A stretch of 35,241 nt of DNA from an uncultured Allobaculum sp. Lineage in GTDB: Bacteria; Bacillota_I; Bacilli_A; Erysipelotrichales; Erysipelotrichaceae. Location of the stretch: contig CAJTLE010000013.1 in assembly GCA_910577085.1 (NCBI GenBank), positions 1 through 35,241 of the forward strand. The letters run 5' to 3'. Of the stretch, positions 22,731 through 32,442 are shown one piece after another. The position numbers and the translations under genes were made by a program. The notes under the pieces were generated by a model. It was not told the origin of the DNA. It searched no databases and saw only the letters and a list, made by a program, of their open reading frames with translations. Numbering within the stretch: the first letter of the stretch is position 1; every line of letters starts with the position of its first letter.

Positions 22731-23903
22731 ATGAACGAGAAAACAACATCAAGAGCATGGATCATTGAAATCGTCATGTTCTTTACCTACGCCTTCTTCG
22801 CGGTCAACTGGATTGCCGGCAGTACTCTTACACCTCAGATCATGGAACATTTCGGTCTGACATCGTTCGCTTCTGCCACTTTGATTTCCAATGCCATCAC
22901 GCTCGCCAAGATTATCGGCAACTTCCTGGCTGCTGGCATTCTGGTCAAACTGATGCCGAAAAAAGCCATCGGACTGGGCAGCCTGCTGATTGTCCTTGGC
23001 TGTGTGATTGCCATTTTTGCTCCTGCTTACTGGATGTTCATCCTTGGCCGGTTTGTCATGGGCTTTGGCGGTGCCTTATATGTCGTTTACTTCAGCCCAG
23101 TCGTTCTGCATTACTTCAGCGGAAAAGTGCTGCCCGTCGTGAATACGCTCAACTCTGCTGCCTATAATATTGGTTCCATTCTGGCCATGATCATTGTTGC
23201 ACCAGTCATTGCCTGGCTGAAAAACTGGCAATACTCCATGGCCTTCTTTGCGGTCATTTCCGCCATATTGTTTGTTCTCTGGCTGATGTTCGGGGAAAAC
23301 TTCCAGCTGGCTTCCAAAGGATCGAATGCCCAGAGCTTTACCATTGCTCAGGCCATGAAAGAAAAAATCAACTGGCTGCTGCCCTTAACTTACTCAGGTC
23401 TGTTAACGTTCTACCTGGTTTTATTAACGATCTTCCCAATTTCGGGGTTTGCGGCCATTAACGCCTCCAGCCTTTCTACGTTAGTTGCGGTTGGCGGTAT
23501 CGTTGGCTCCCTTGCAGCCATCTGGCTGGCGCGGGTTTACCACAAACGTCGTCCAGTTATCATTCTTTGCGGGGCCATCATGTCGGCCTGCGGAGCCCTG
23601 ATGATGTTCACCCAGAATGGTGTGTTAGCCGCAATTGCCGCCTTTTTGATCGGCTTCTTCATGTTCCTGCCGATGACTTCCCTGGTTTTGATTCCTCAGG
23701 AACTGCCAGGCATGACTCCCGGCAAACTGACTGCCGTCATGGGGCTGTTCTGGGCAGTCAGCTACATCATTGAAACTCTGCTCTACTTCGTCATTGGCTT
23801 TATCGTTGACGGATTTGGCTATCAGGCAGCCATGATCTTCACTCTGGTTGTTTCGCTGACTTTCTTTATCGGCGGCTTCCTGCTGCCAGAAACAGGCAAA
23901 TAA
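22731..23903 (+). CDS. MFS transporter (CynX/NimT-like)
   Basis: 390-residue transporter with twelve hydrophobic segments and a central break near residue 190-205, the usual major-facilitator layout. AAAGGAG precedes the ATG. Substrate cannot be read from sequence. It is followed on the same strand by a CoA-transferase and an alpha/beta hydrolase, which suggests uptake of an organic acid or ester that is then activated with CoA. The cre-like box upstream implies carbon catabolite control. No frameshift or truncation is seen. Confidence 0.85.
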   Translation: MNEKTTSRAWIIEIVMFFTYAFFAVNWIAGSTLTPQIMEHFGLTSFASATLISNAITLAKIIGNFLAAGILVKLMPKKAIGLGSLLIVLGCVIAIFAPAYWMFILGRFVMGFGGALYVVYFSPVVLHYFSGKVLPVVNTLNSAAYNIGSILAMIIVAPVIAWLKNWQYSMAFFAVISAILFVLWLMFGENFQLASKGSNAQSFTIAQAMKEKINWLLPLTYSGLLTFYLVLLTIFPISGFAAINASSLSTLVAVGGIVGSLAAIWLARVYHKRRPVIILCGAIMSACGALMMFTQNGVLAAIAAFLIGFFMFLPMTSLVLIPQELPGMTPGKLTAVMGLFWAVSYIIETLLYFVIGFIVDGFGYQAAMIFTLVVSLTFFIGGFLLPETGK

Positions 23904-24021
23904 ACAGAGGATTCAGTATCCACTGGATCCCCTGCTTTCTATAAACAATCAAGTACAAACAATGAGACGCAAACAGAAACAAAAGGACCCTCGCTCCCTC
24001 TCAAAACACCAGCAACAACAT

Positions 24022-24072
24022 CATCTAAAGAACCATAAAAAGTTCGAACAGAAATACCATCTAAAGTACCAT
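24022..24072 (+). repeat. Two-copy 15-bp direct repeat
   Basis: CATCTAAAGAACCAT (24022-24036) and CATCTAAAGTACCAT (24058-24072), 14 of 15 identical. They lie in the T-poor, A/C-rich spacer between the MFS and CoA-transferase genes. A small stem GTTGAA/TTCAAC (24094-24108) lies just before the ribosome binding site. Confidence 0.55.
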
Positions 24073-24126
24073 CAATAAAAACAAATCACACACGTTGAAA
24101 CATTCAACAAGAAAAAGGAGACCACC

Positions 24127-25461
24127 ATGAAAACTGTACAGGACATCTACAACGAAAAGAAAATGAGCGCCAGAGAAGCTCTCGCCCTGATCAAAGATCA
24201 CGACTACATCTTCAGTGCCCAGGCAGCCGGCGAACCAGAAGCCATCCTCAGTGAGCTGCAGGTTCTCAAAGAAACAGGTGTCAAAGACTGCTATATCAAT
24301 ACCTGCCTGCCCATCAAGCCGTACCCTGCTTTCCACGATCCAGAACTGCGCGGCATTCTCAACCACAACTCCTGGTTCTTCAATGCAGACCTGCGCAAAG
24401 CCCAGAAAGAAGGCCTGGTCAGCGCCATTCCTCAGTCTTCCACATCCATTCTTGGCAAAATGCTCGATCGCTGCTCGGTCGAAGGACGCCGCCCGGTTGT
24501 CATGGCAACCTGCTCGCCAATGGATGACAATGGCTACATGTCCTTATCCGTATCCGCGATTTACGAACGTGACCTGATTGACCGCGGCGCCCTGGCAATT
24601 ATCGAAGTCAATCCAAACTACCCAAGAACGTATGGCGATACGCTCGTTCATATCTCTGAGGTTGCTGCTGTTGTTGAATCCGACCGACCAATTTTCTGCA
24701 GCACTCTCAAACCATACACAGAAACAGATGCCCGCATCGGTAAATATATTGCCGATCTGATCGAAGATGGCTCCACCATCCAGCTTGGCGTCGGCAACAT
24801 TCCAAATGCGGTCGCTGTTGAACTCCGTCATAAAAAACACTTGGGTATCCACACCGAAATGTTTACCGAAACCATGGTTGACCTGATTGAATGCGGCGCT
24901 GTCGACAATACCCAGAAAGGCCTGAACAATGGCTATTCCGTCTGCTCGTTCACGATGGGCAGCCAGCGCTTATACGACTTCTTAAACAACAACCCACGTG
25001 TGCTGTTCAAGTCCTGCACCTACACCAATGACCCTTACACCATCGGTCTGAACAACAAGTTCGTATCTATCAACGCAACGCTTGAAATTGATCTGACTGG
25101 TCAGGCAGCTTCTGAAACTGTCGGCAACCTGCAGTTCTCCGGAACAGGCGGCCAGTCCGAAACCGTTATGGGCGCCCAGCGATCCAAAGGTGGAAAATCC
25201 ATACTGGCCATGCACTCCACCTACAGCACAAAAGACGAATCCGGCAATGAAGTGCTCCACTCTAAGATCGTTCCATTCCTGGCTCCCGGTGCTGCAGTAA
25301 CCACCAGCCGCAATGATGTAGACTACGTTGTTACCGAATACGGTGTGGCCTGGCTTCGCGGTAAAAATATTGCCGAGCGCGTGGAAGCCCTGATCAGTAT
25401 CGCTCACCCAATGTTCCGCGAAGAACTGGCATTAGCGGCCAGAGAATATGGCATTCACTAA
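24127..25461 (+). CDS. Acetyl-CoA hydrolase / 4-hydroxybutyrate CoA-transferase family protein
   Basis: Class I CoA-transferase, moving CoA between acetyl-CoA and a short organic acid such as 4-hydroxybutyrate, butyrate or propionate. The GVGNIPNAVA loop (221-230) binds CoA. Glu244 in IHTEMFTE corresponds to the Glu that forms the thioester intermediate in 4-hydroxybutyrate CoA-transferase. A conserved GTGGQ turn is near 339-343. The 444 residues match the family length. AAGGAG precedes the ATG. It lies between an MFS transporter and an alpha/beta hydrolase and ends in a strong terminator, so the hydrolase has separate or read-through transcription. Confidence 0.85.
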   Translation: MKTVQDIYNEKKMSAREALALIKDHDYIFSAQAAGEPEAILSELQVLKETGVKDCYINTCLPIKPYPAFHDPELRGILNHNSWFFNADLRKAQKEGLVSAIPQSSTSILGKMLDRCSVEGRRPVVMATCSPMDDNGYMSLSVSAIYERDLIDRGALAIIEVNPNYPRTYGDTLVHISEVAAVVESDRPIFCSTLKPYTETDARIGKYIADLIEDGSTIQLGVGNIPNAVAVELRHKKHLGIHTEMFTETMVDLIECGAVDNTQKGLNNGYSVCSFTMGSQRLYDFLNNNPRVLFKSCTYTNDPYTIGLNNKFVSINATLEIDLTGQAASETVGNLQFSGTGGQSETVMGAQRSKGGKSILAMHSTYSTKDESGNEVLHSKIVPFLAPGAAVTTSRNDVDYVVTEYGVAWLRGKNIAERVEALISIAHPMFREELALAAREYGIH

Positions 25462-25561
25462 TCAATAATTACTCTTTGTAACACTGCCCAACCAGCATCA
25501 ATAAGCAAAAAACGATGCCTTTGCGCGGCTGAAAAACAGAAGGAACCACTCAAAACCCAGA

Positions 25562-25594
25562 CAAGGCCTGCCCACCTACAGCAGGCCTTGTTTT
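25562..25594 (+). terminator. Terminator after the CoA-transferase gene
   Basis: CAAGGCCTG-11 nt-CAGGCCTTG followed by TTTT; a 9-bp perfect stem that ends 36 nt before the hydrolase start. Confidence 0.85.
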
Positions 25595-25630
25595 CCAGAT
25601 GAATTCAATCCATCTTTTAAGGAGAAAGTT

Positions 25631-26662
25631 ATGGCAAAAACTTACACCCAAAACCACTATCAGACCGATCGGTTGAATATTGCTGCCTATCGGCATGAAA
25701 ATCCAGGCAAGCCCAAACTGATGCTCGTCCATGGCAATGCGAGCAGTTCCATCTTTTACGTCCCCCTGATGGAACGACTGAAAGAAAACTTTGATCTGGT
25801 CGTTCCGGATCTGCGTGGCTTTGGCCAGACTGAAGCCTTGCCGGTCAGTGCCGTAACCGGCATGAAAGACTGGAGTGACGATCTGGCCAGTCTTGCCGAT
25901 ACATTAGGCTGGGACAAATTTGCGATCATGGGCTGGAGCCTTGGCGGCGCTGTAGCTGAGAAGTTGGCGATTGATCATACAAACCGCTTAACGGCTTTGT
26001 TACTGGAAGCGCCCTGTCCGCCCTATGGATTTGGCGGGACCAGAGATGTCGATGGCACGCTTCTGGAACCGGCCAATATCGGTTCTGGCGCCGCTACAGC
26101 CTCTAAAGCCTTATGTAAAGCCATGCAGGACCAAGACCGTGATCTGATCCGGACGGTCATCCAGAATGTCTATGTCCAGCCCAGTTTCAAGATGGACCCC
26201 GAATGGCTGGAAGCCTTTGTGGATGGTGTTTTACAGACCAAACTTGGTGAAGACTGGTATCCCGGAAATGTCATTGAATCAGATGTATGGCCCTACGCGA
26301 TTGCGGGCGACAAAGGGATCTGTAACACCATGGCTCCGCTTTACTGCAACATGAAAGACCTGCCAGACATTCAGCCTCAGATCCCGATTCTCTGTTTCTT
26401 TGGCAATAATGATGTCATTGTCTCTGACTATTCGGGCAGTGATATCAATGTCTCCGGTGCGAGAGGTCTTGTGGCCGGCTGGCCAGGACCGGAAATCTGC
26501 CCGCCACAGCCCATGATGTCCCAGACTTTAAAACTACTCGATACCTATGAAAAGAATGGCGGTAAGGTCAAAGTCATCCATGTCGACAACGCAGGCCATG
26601 GAATTCACCTTGAACAGGAAGAACAAGTCGCCAGAGCCATTGAAGACTTTCTGAAAGCCTGA
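25631..26662 (+). CDS. Alpha/beta hydrolase
   Basis: 343-residue alpha/beta-fold hydrolase. HGNASSS (34-40) gives the oxyanion loop, MGWSLGG the nucleophile Ser103, FFGNNDVIV probably the acidic residue, and NAGHGIHLE the catalytic His323. A cap insertion of about 100 residues lies between strands 6 and 7. AAGGAG precedes the ATG. There is no signal peptide. The position after a CoA-transferase suggests a thioesterase, lactonase or ester hydrolase for the same pathway, but the substrate is unknown. Confidence 0.8.
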   Translation: MAKTYTQNHYQTDRLNIAAYRHENPGKPKLMLVHGNASSSIFYVPLMERLKENFDLVVPDLRGFGQTEALPVSAVTGMKDWSDDLASLADTLGWDKFAIMGWSLGGAVAEKLAIDHTNRLTALLLEAPCPPYGFGGTRDVDGTLLEPANIGSGAATASKALCKAMQDQDRDLIRTVIQNVYVQPSFKMDPEWLEAFVDGVLQTKLGEDWYPGNVIESDVWPYAIAGDKGICNTMAPLYCNMKDLPDIQPQIPILCFFGNNDVIVSDYSGSDINVSGARGLVAGWPGPEICPPQPMMSQTLKLLDTYEKNGGKVKVIHVDNAGHGIHLEQEEQVARAIEDFLKA

Positions 26663-26713
26663 CTAGTCGGCTGACTTCGTTCAGAACCAGTTACCGCTTC
26701 TTTTTCAAAAATA

Positions 26714-26757
26714 AAGCCCTGAATTCTGACTGGATTTCCAGTCTGGATTCAGGGCTT
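26714..26757. terminator. Bidirectional terminator between hydrolase and GH42 genes
   Basis: AAGCCCTGAAT/ATTCAGGGCTT (11 bp) enclosing a second stem ACTGG/CCAGT. The minus strand has the better T tail. Confidence 0.8.
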
Positions 26758-26835
26758 GTATAGTTTACAGATTTTAAAAATAGAACTTCAGATCGGCTGG
26801 AAACCAATTGAGTCGATCAATCGGGAATCAGATGG

Positions 26836-28878
26836 CTAAGCCAGTTCGAAAACCAGGGCCTGCCATGGGTGAAGGCTCATGGCCTTTTCTAAGACTGGAA
26901 GCTCATCTTCACCAGTCGCCACGACGATCTGTTTGGCATTTTCCGGGACATTGAAATAATGCTTGTGATCAGAGAAGTTCATCACAAACAGAACTTCATG
27001 GCCATCATCATGGTAAAGTCTTTCAACAACGATTGGATATTCGACTTTCGCCAGCTGGATGCCGGATTCCATCAGGATCTGGCGCATGACATCTTTGAGC
27101 TTGGCAGAAGTAATCATGGCTGCTAAATACCAGGCCACTCCTTTTCCATATTGATTGCGATAGAGAACCGGTTCGGTATCCCCATTTTCAAAGACCATAT
27201 CCGCAACGGCTGTGGTTGGATTGATTTCTTCTACAAACGCCCGGGGATCAAGACCTTCTCGTTCAATTTCTTTGAGGGTAGGACGGCAGCCGATGGAAGT
27301 ATCCAGGCCAAAGACATCCGTCATCTTGTAAGGACGGGCTTCCATATACAGTTCGATGCGTTCGTTGGCCTGGAAGCTCTTGAAGGTAGCCAATAAGTGG
27401 CCGTCCTGTTTTACGTAGGCACGCAGTTTGTCCTGAATCACGTCTGTTGTAGAGATGAAAGCCGAAGCAATCAACAGATCGTATTGGGACAGGTCTTCAA
27501 CTGTTTCATATTCCGGATCGATGAGCGTGTAAGGAATATTCATTTCATAAAGCACGTCAGCCATCCAGCGCATCATATCATTGTAGGCATTGTAAGTACG
27601 GCTCTGTTCCATCCAGTCATACTGGCTGAGCATGTACTGAGATTCTTTGTTCATCAGTAAAGCCACTTTGGCTTTCTTGTAAGTACCGGCGATCACAGGC
27701 TGGAGTTTCTTGAAGTCTTTGGAAATTCGAGTGGCTTCATCCAGAATGCGGGTCCACTTGCGATCATGGCCAACGAGTCCATCCAGCATAGCTTCTTTGG
27801 AGTGGTGAATTGCCGCAAATGGCCAGTACGCCACCATGCGGGATCCATTGGCAATGTGGGCAATGGCATTGAGTTCGAGCTGACCTGGAAGAGGAGTCGA
27901 ACCATTTCCAGCCATGGCCTGCGTTTCCAGAGTCAGGTATGGTTTTTTCTTGTAGGCATACATCTGATGACCATCGAAGGAAATTTCCTTACCTGTCAGG
28001 TCTTCACGGGATGGATGATAAATATCCCCGCCCATGACATCAAAAAGTGTCTGCGCTGAGAACTGGTTGACTTCCGGGTGGATGCCGTAGGAATGGTTGG
28101 TCCAGCCAAAGTCAAAGTTCTGTGTTACAAACTGATCTGGGCGACGGTATTTGTCTACAACTTCAATCTGCATAGCCCAGAAGTCTTCAACCATCTTACG
28201 ACGGAATTTTTCGAATTCATTGAGCAGCTGCGCATTGATCGAACCATTCAGAGCTGGGAAGTCATCCCATGATGCAATAGCGTTACTCCAATAGTGCAGA
28301 CCGAAATCACGGTTGAAAGCGTCGAGGTCATCTCCATAGCGTTCTTTTAAAGACTCAACGAATGCTTCCTGCAGTTCAGGATTGAAGACGTTCTGGTGGT
28401 GAGTTTCGTTATCAATCTGGAAGCCGATGACATGGTCGTAGTCTTTAACGACTTTCATCATCTCTTCGTCCACTTTACGGACCGCTTCCTGGTACGGTTT
28501 GCTTCCTAAGTAGAAAGACTGACGATGGCCATATAAAGCAGGACGACCATCAGCACCAACACCCATGATTTCCGGATGTTTTTTATACAGCCATGCCGGA
28601 ATGGCATAGGATGGGGTGCCGATAATTACATGCAGACCATTTTTCTTACTGAGCTCGAGCATGTCAACAAGATCCGAGAAGTCAAACTTTCCTTCTTCTG
28701 GCTCCCATGTGCTCCACGTACTTTCGGCAATCCGGATTGTATTCAGTCCGGCTTTTTTCATCAGATCAAAATCTCGCTGCATGGCTTCCAGACGCTTCTG
28801 ACGATCGCGAATGGGCAGGTATTCGTAGTAGTAGGCAGATCCGTACAGGATCTCATCTTCGTAAATAAAGTGAGACAT
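26836..28878 (-). CDS. Beta-galactosidase, glycoside hydrolase family 42
   Basis: Cytosolic retaining beta-galactosidase of the GH42 family, 680 residues, the usual length. The (beta/alpha)8 barrel carries the acid/base Glu158 in GFQIDNETHH and the nucleophile Glu318 in LTLETQAMAG. The trimerisation and C-terminal beta domains follow. GGAGGGG precedes the ATG, and there is no signal peptide. It is the last gene of the locus with a GH2 enzyme and two sugar permeases. GH42 enzymes of the GanA type act on galacto-oligosaccharides from galactan, while GH2 prefers lactose; the pair would cover both. A terminator upstream separates it from lacZ, so it likely has its own promoter. Confidence 0.93.
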   Translation of the reverse strand: MSHFIYEDEILYGSAYYYEYLPIRDRQKRLEAMQRDFDLMKKAGLNTIRIAESTWSTWEPEEGKFDFSDLVDMLELSKKNGLHVIIGTPSYAIPAWLYKKHPEIMGVGADGRPALYGHRQSFYLGSKPYQEAVRKVDEEMMKVVKDYDHVIGFQIDNETHHQNVFNPELQEAFVESLKERYGDDLDAFNRDFGLHYWSNAIASWDDFPALNGSINAQLLNEFEKFRRKMVEDFWAMQIEVVDKYRRPDQFVTQNFDFGWTNHSYGIHPEVNQFSAQTLFDVMGGDIYHPSREDLTGKEISFDGHQMYAYKKKPYLTLETQAMAGNGSTPLPGQLELNAIAHIANGSRMVAYWPFAAIHHSKEAMLDGLVGHDRKWTRILDEATRISKDFKKLQPVIAGTYKKAKVALLMNKESQYMLSQYDWMEQSRTYNAYNDMMRWMADVLYEMNIPYTLIDPEYETVEDLSQYDLLIASAFISTTDVIQDKLRAYVKQDGHLLATFKSFQANERIELYMEARPYKMTDVFGLDTSIGCRPTLKEIEREGLDPRAFVEEINPTTAVADMVFENGDTEPVLYRNQYGKGVAWYLAAMITSAKLKDVMRQILMESGIQLAKVEYPIVVERLYHDDGHEVLFVMNFSDHKHYFNVPENAKQIVVATGEDELPVLEKAMSLHPWQALVFELA

Positions 28879-28904
28879 AATGGCCCCTCCAATTCTAAGT
28901 CCAC

Positions 28905-28929
28905 TAAAAAAGAGGCATACGCCTCTTTT
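28905..28929 (-). terminator. Terminator or attenuator between lacZ and the GH42 gene
   Basis: Perfect 9-bp stem AAAAGAGGC-4 nt-GCCTCTTTT; on the minus strand followed by more T. It lies 27 nt before the GH42 start and 346 nt after the lacZ stop. It may therefore regulate GH42 by attenuation rather than just end lacZ transcription. Confidence 0.75.
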
Positions 28930-28967
28930 GAGCGGCGGAAAAAGATGCCTTAAAGCAGTTCCAGCCG

Positions 28968-28996
28968 CTTATAAAACATGATTTTTTATGCTTAAA
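28968..28996 (-). promoter_or_regulatory. Candidate GH42 promoter
   Basis: TTTAAG (28996-28991) and TATAAG (28973-28968), 17 bp apart on the minus strand, upstream of the hairpin at 28905-28929. Moderate matches only. Confidence 0.3.
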
Positions 28997-29274
28997 CCTT
29001 AATTCTATTTTCTGATTTCAGCACTGATTCAGTCTTAGAGGCGTCTTTAAAGTACTTTCATTGTACTTTCCGGATCACCGCAAACGATCATCCACTGCCC
29101 CATTATCCAGTCTGTCAAGTGCTGATTCTTTCTCTATTTTGATTACGGACAGAGTCCTTGATCCAGCGTGATTTGTTTGCCACAGGCAAGGCTGCTCTTC
29201 CCGTTGTTTTTATTGCTTCTGTTGTTTTTGTTGTTTTGCTGTTTCTGTTATTTCTTGTCCTTCAACAGATTTCG
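28997..29274. other. lacZ-GH42 intergenic sequence
   Basis: No coding region recognised. Contains the palindrome AAAGTACTTT (29049-29058) next to a second GTACTTT, and a minus-strand TTGACA near 29115 without a clear -10. Confidence 0.35.
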
Positions 29275-32200
29275 TTACTCTTTTTCAGCCCGTACCGGGG
29301 TGATGGTGAAGGAGAAATGACGGTCTACATCAGATGGCAGACAATATTCTGGCAGCACTGGCAATCCCCAGGAATCATCGCCGCCAACACCCATGTTAAA
29401 GCCGCGGATGGAGGCAAAGGTGTAGTAGGAATCTGGCAGTTCTTCCTGATGAAGAGCAGCGCTGATCATGAATGGATCATATGGCAGAATGCTGGCCTGG
29501 AATGGTGCGTCTGTCATGGTAAAGCGCAGACCGTTTTCTTCGTTGTCGAGCAGTTCGATCCAGCGAACATCCGTCCGGTTGCCGCATTCCTGTGGCAGCA
29601 AGTATGGAGTCATGTTCTGGGCAACTGTGGAAGAGTGAATGCCCAGTTTTGCACCATCGTTACGGTCGGTGTAGTTTTCATCTGGTCCCTTGCCATAGTA
29701 GTTGAAGTGGGTCAGATCGTTGTAGAAACGGAAGTCCATTCCAAACATTGGCATTTCAGGCAGACCTTCCTGGCCTTTCCAGTCCGCATCGATTTTGACG
29801 ATACCAGGATAGGAGATGGTGTAGGTTACTTTCACCTGAACAGGCTCACTGGTTTTAGAAAGACCTGGAACGTTGTAGACGTACTCCACGATGCCGGTTT
29901 TCTTGTCTTCGGACAGGTACGCATTCATTGAGTCTACTTTTTCAAACATCGTACCGGATGCCCAGACAGAAGTCTGATAGTCATGCTGGTAACCCGCTTC
30001 GTTGTCAGTTGGAGCGCGGAAGAAGGCTGGTTTGCCGCTGGTGGCCAGGTATTCATGACCATCCACGCGCAGGGATGTCATACCCAGACCCTGTTCGAAT
30101 TTCATTTCAAAACCATCGCCATAGAAGCCGGTGTCTTTATCCCCTGGAACCATTTTGATTTCACCATTGGCGATTGCCGGATTCTTGTACGTACCCAGAA
30201 CGTTCTGACCAAAGGCAGTTTCGTGGCCTTTTGGTGCATACTTGCGATCTTCTTTCAGTAAGAGCGAAACGGTCTGCACCAGTTCGCCATCAAAGTCTTC
30301 ACCCTTGCGGTAGTTGTCCAGATTCCAGTCAAAGTCAATCTGACGGGTTTCGCCTGGTTTTACATCAGCGCTCAGAATGCCCTGCTCAAGAATTTCACCT
30401 TCTCTGGTCAGGGTGTACTGCAGATCATAAGCATTGGTGTTGGTAAACAGAGCTTTATTGAAGATCTTGACGCCGTTTTCGTTCGGGAACAGTTTGACGT
30501 CCTGATACTGGTATTTCATCTCCTGCACTTTCGGAGAAATTTTACGGTCCGCAAACAGGACACCGTTGCCGGAGAAGTTGTAGTCTGCATGACGATCACG
30601 GAAGTCACCGCCATAGCCTAAGGCTTTCTTGCCGCACTGATCGATGTGTTCAACAGCCTGGTCTGCATAATCCCAGAGGAATCCGCCCTGATACTGGTCG
30701 TATTTTTCTTCCAGTTCGATGTACTTACAAAGGCCGCCTAAGGAGTTGCCCATACCATGGGAGTATTCCAGGTTGATGTATGGTTTTGCCGGGTTGGATT
30801 TCAGATATTCTTCAACGACCGCTGCAGGTGGATACATACGGGTTTCGATCTGGGTTTCGACTTCCCACTGCTTGTCTTCGTTCCAGTAGCAGCCTTCATA
30901 CTGCACCAGACGACCATCGTTGCGGTCCATCAGATATTTGGTCATCGCATTCAGGTTCGTTCCAGTCCAGGATTCGTTGCCTGGAGACCAGATGAGAATG
31001 GATGGGTGGTTTTTATCGCGTTCAGCCATGCTGGTCACGCGGTCAATCAGCGTTCCCGTCCATTTTGGGTTGTCACCTGGAACCATTTTATCGTAAGGAA
31101 TCTTCTTGATGATTTCCCACATGCCATGCGCTTCGAGGTTGCCTTCGTCGATCATATACAGACCATATTCATCGCAAAGTTCATACCATCTGGTCTGGTT
31201 TGGATAATGGCTGGTACGCACGGCATTGAGGTTGTGCGATTTCATGAACTTGATATCCCATAACATGGTTTCTTCATCAATGACATGACCACTGTCATGC
31301 TTGAATTCATGACGGTTGATGCCGCGGAAAACAATACGCTTTCCATTGAGCATCATGACACCATCGACCATCCGGAAGTCACGCAGACCGAGTTTGTAAG
31401 GAACAACTTCGATCAGTTCGCCCTGTTCGTTGTAAAGCGAAAGAACAACCTGATACAGATATGGATCTTCAGCACTCCACAGATGAATGTTGTCCATGTT
31501 GACACTGAACTGATCCTGATTCTCGGCAGGTGCAGCCACTGTTGTAGCAAGCACTTCCTGTCCATCAGCATCCAGAATCTGCAGACGGATTTCATGGGCT
31601 TTGGCCTCGTTGAGTTTGAGGGTGAAATCAACTCTGGCTTTGGTAAATTCATCGGAAAGCTCCGTGCGAATTTCCAGGTCGTTAATATGTAAAGCTGGAA
31701 TGCCAAACAGTTCCACATCACGGAAGATTCCATTGAAGCGGAACATATCCTGGTCATGAATCCAGCTTGCCGTGGATGCTTTCCAGACTTCCACCGCCAG
31801 AACATTTTGGCCATCTTCATGGATCAGGTCAGTGACATCAAATCTTGAAGGGGTGAAACTGTCTTCGTCATAGCCCACGAATACACCGTTGAGCCAGACA
31901 TAATAAGCGGTTTCTACACCATTGAAAACCAGCTCTTTGCACATGCCTTTTAAAGCCGGGTCCACTTCAAAGGTTTTGATGTAGGAGAAAGCTGGATTAT
32001 AGGTTGGCAGTTCAGGAGGCAGAATGGCATCTACGCCATCCCACTGGTATTGCTTATTGGCATAATTAATCTGGTCGTAACCATAAAACTGAACATGACC
32101 AGGAACAGGAACGGTTTCCCAGTCGGTGGCATCATAGTCTTTGGCATAAAAGTCAGCCGGGCGGCTGTCTTTATCCTTGGAGAATCTGAATTTCCAGTCA

Positions 32201-32352
32201 CCGTTCAAAGACTGGCGCCAGATCATTTCGGTTGGATGTAAAGCACTTTCGACATCCGGGTAGTATCGGTGGTCGCTGCGGGCATCAAGACGGTTAACCG
32301 TATAGACTTCGGGATTTTCGAGCCACTCCAGATTTGCGTGGTCAGCTTTCAT
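29275..32352 (-). CDS. lacZ: Beta-galactosidase, glycoside hydrolase family 2 (LacZ-type)
   Basis: Large cytosolic beta-galactosidase, 1025 residues, the length of E. coli LacZ. Sugar-binding jelly roll, immunoglobulin-like domains and barrel follow in order. The acid/base Glu460 is in WSPGNESWTG, the nucleophile Glu529 in INLEYSHGMGNS, and the C-terminal small-chain domain runs to the end. The ATG at 32352 is chosen because AGAGGAAAC lies 7 nt before it; a longer frame from 32418 would cross the promoter. It lies between permease genes and a GH42 gene, all on the minus strand, consistent with lactose or galacto-oligosaccharide use. Confidence 0.95.
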   Translation of the reverse strand: MKADHANLEWLENPEVYTVNRLDARSDHRYYPDVESALHPTEMIWRQSLNGDWKFRFSKDKDSRPADFYAKDYDATDWETVPVPGHVQFYGYDQINYANKQYQWDGVDAILPPELPTYNPAFSYIKTFEVDPALKGMCKELVFNGVETAYYVWLNGVFVGYDEDSFTPSRFDVTDLIHEDGQNVLAVEVWKASTASWIHDQDMFRFNGIFRDVELFGIPALHINDLEIRTELSDEFTKARVDFTLKLNEAKAHEIRLQILDADGQEVLATTVAAPAENQDQFSVNMDNIHLWSAEDPYLYQVVLSLYNEQGELIEVVPYKLGLRDFRMVDGVMMLNGKRIVFRGINRHEFKHDSGHVIDEETMLWDIKFMKSHNLNAVRTSHYPNQTRWYELCDEYGLYMIDEGNLEAHGMWEIIKKIPYDKMVPGDNPKWTGTLIDRVTSMAERDKNHPSILIWSPGNESWTGTNLNAMTKYLMDRNDGRLVQYEGCYWNEDKQWEVETQIETRMYPPAAVVEEYLKSNPAKPYINLEYSHGMGNSLGGLCKYIELEEKYDQYQGGFLWDYADQAVEHIDQCGKKALGYGGDFRDRHADYNFSGNGVLFADRKISPKVQEMKYQYQDVKLFPNENGVKIFNKALFTNTNAYDLQYTLTREGEILEQGILSADVKPGETRQIDFDWNLDNYRKGEDFDGELVQTVSLLLKEDRKYAPKGHETAFGQNVLGTYKNPAIANGEIKMVPGDKDTGFYGDGFEMKFEQGLGMTSLRVDGHEYLATSGKPAFFRAPTDNEAGYQHDYQTSVWASGTMFEKVDSMNAYLSEDKKTGIVEYVYNVPGLSKTSEPVQVKVTYTISYPGIVKIDADWKGQEGLPEMPMFGMDFRFYNDLTHFNYYGKGPDENYTDRNDGAKLGIHSSTVAQNMTPYLLPQECGNRTDVRWIELLDNEENGLRFTMTDAPFQASILPYDPFMISAALHQEELPDSYYTFASIRGFNMGVGGDDSWGLPVLPEYCLPSDVDRHFSFTITPVRAEKE

Positions 32353-32408
32353 AAAGTTTCCTCTGCTTTCTAAGTTTTCTCTTATCAAGAGCCTGTTTTG
32401 ATGATTAA

Positions 32409-32442
32409 ATTTTACCAAATTTTTAGTTTGACTTTTAGTAAA
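32409..32442 (-). promoter_or_regulatory. lacZ -10 region and candidate operator
   Basis: TAAAAT (32414-32409) is a likely -10 with a poor -35. The 9-mers TTTACCAAA (32411-32419) and TTTAGTAAA (32434-32442) form an inverted pair, consensus TTTACYAAA, overlapping the promoter. The same 9-mer occurs upstream of the permease operon. Confidence 0.45.

Noticed and set aside
24022..24072. Direct repeats as attachment sites of an integrated element
   Set aside because: Only 15 bp, imperfect and 36 bp apart, with no integrase nearby.
29158..29931. 257-codon plus-strand frame opposite lacZ
   Set aside because: Antisense to the well-supported GH2 gene; Trp/Phe/Val-rich shadow composition.
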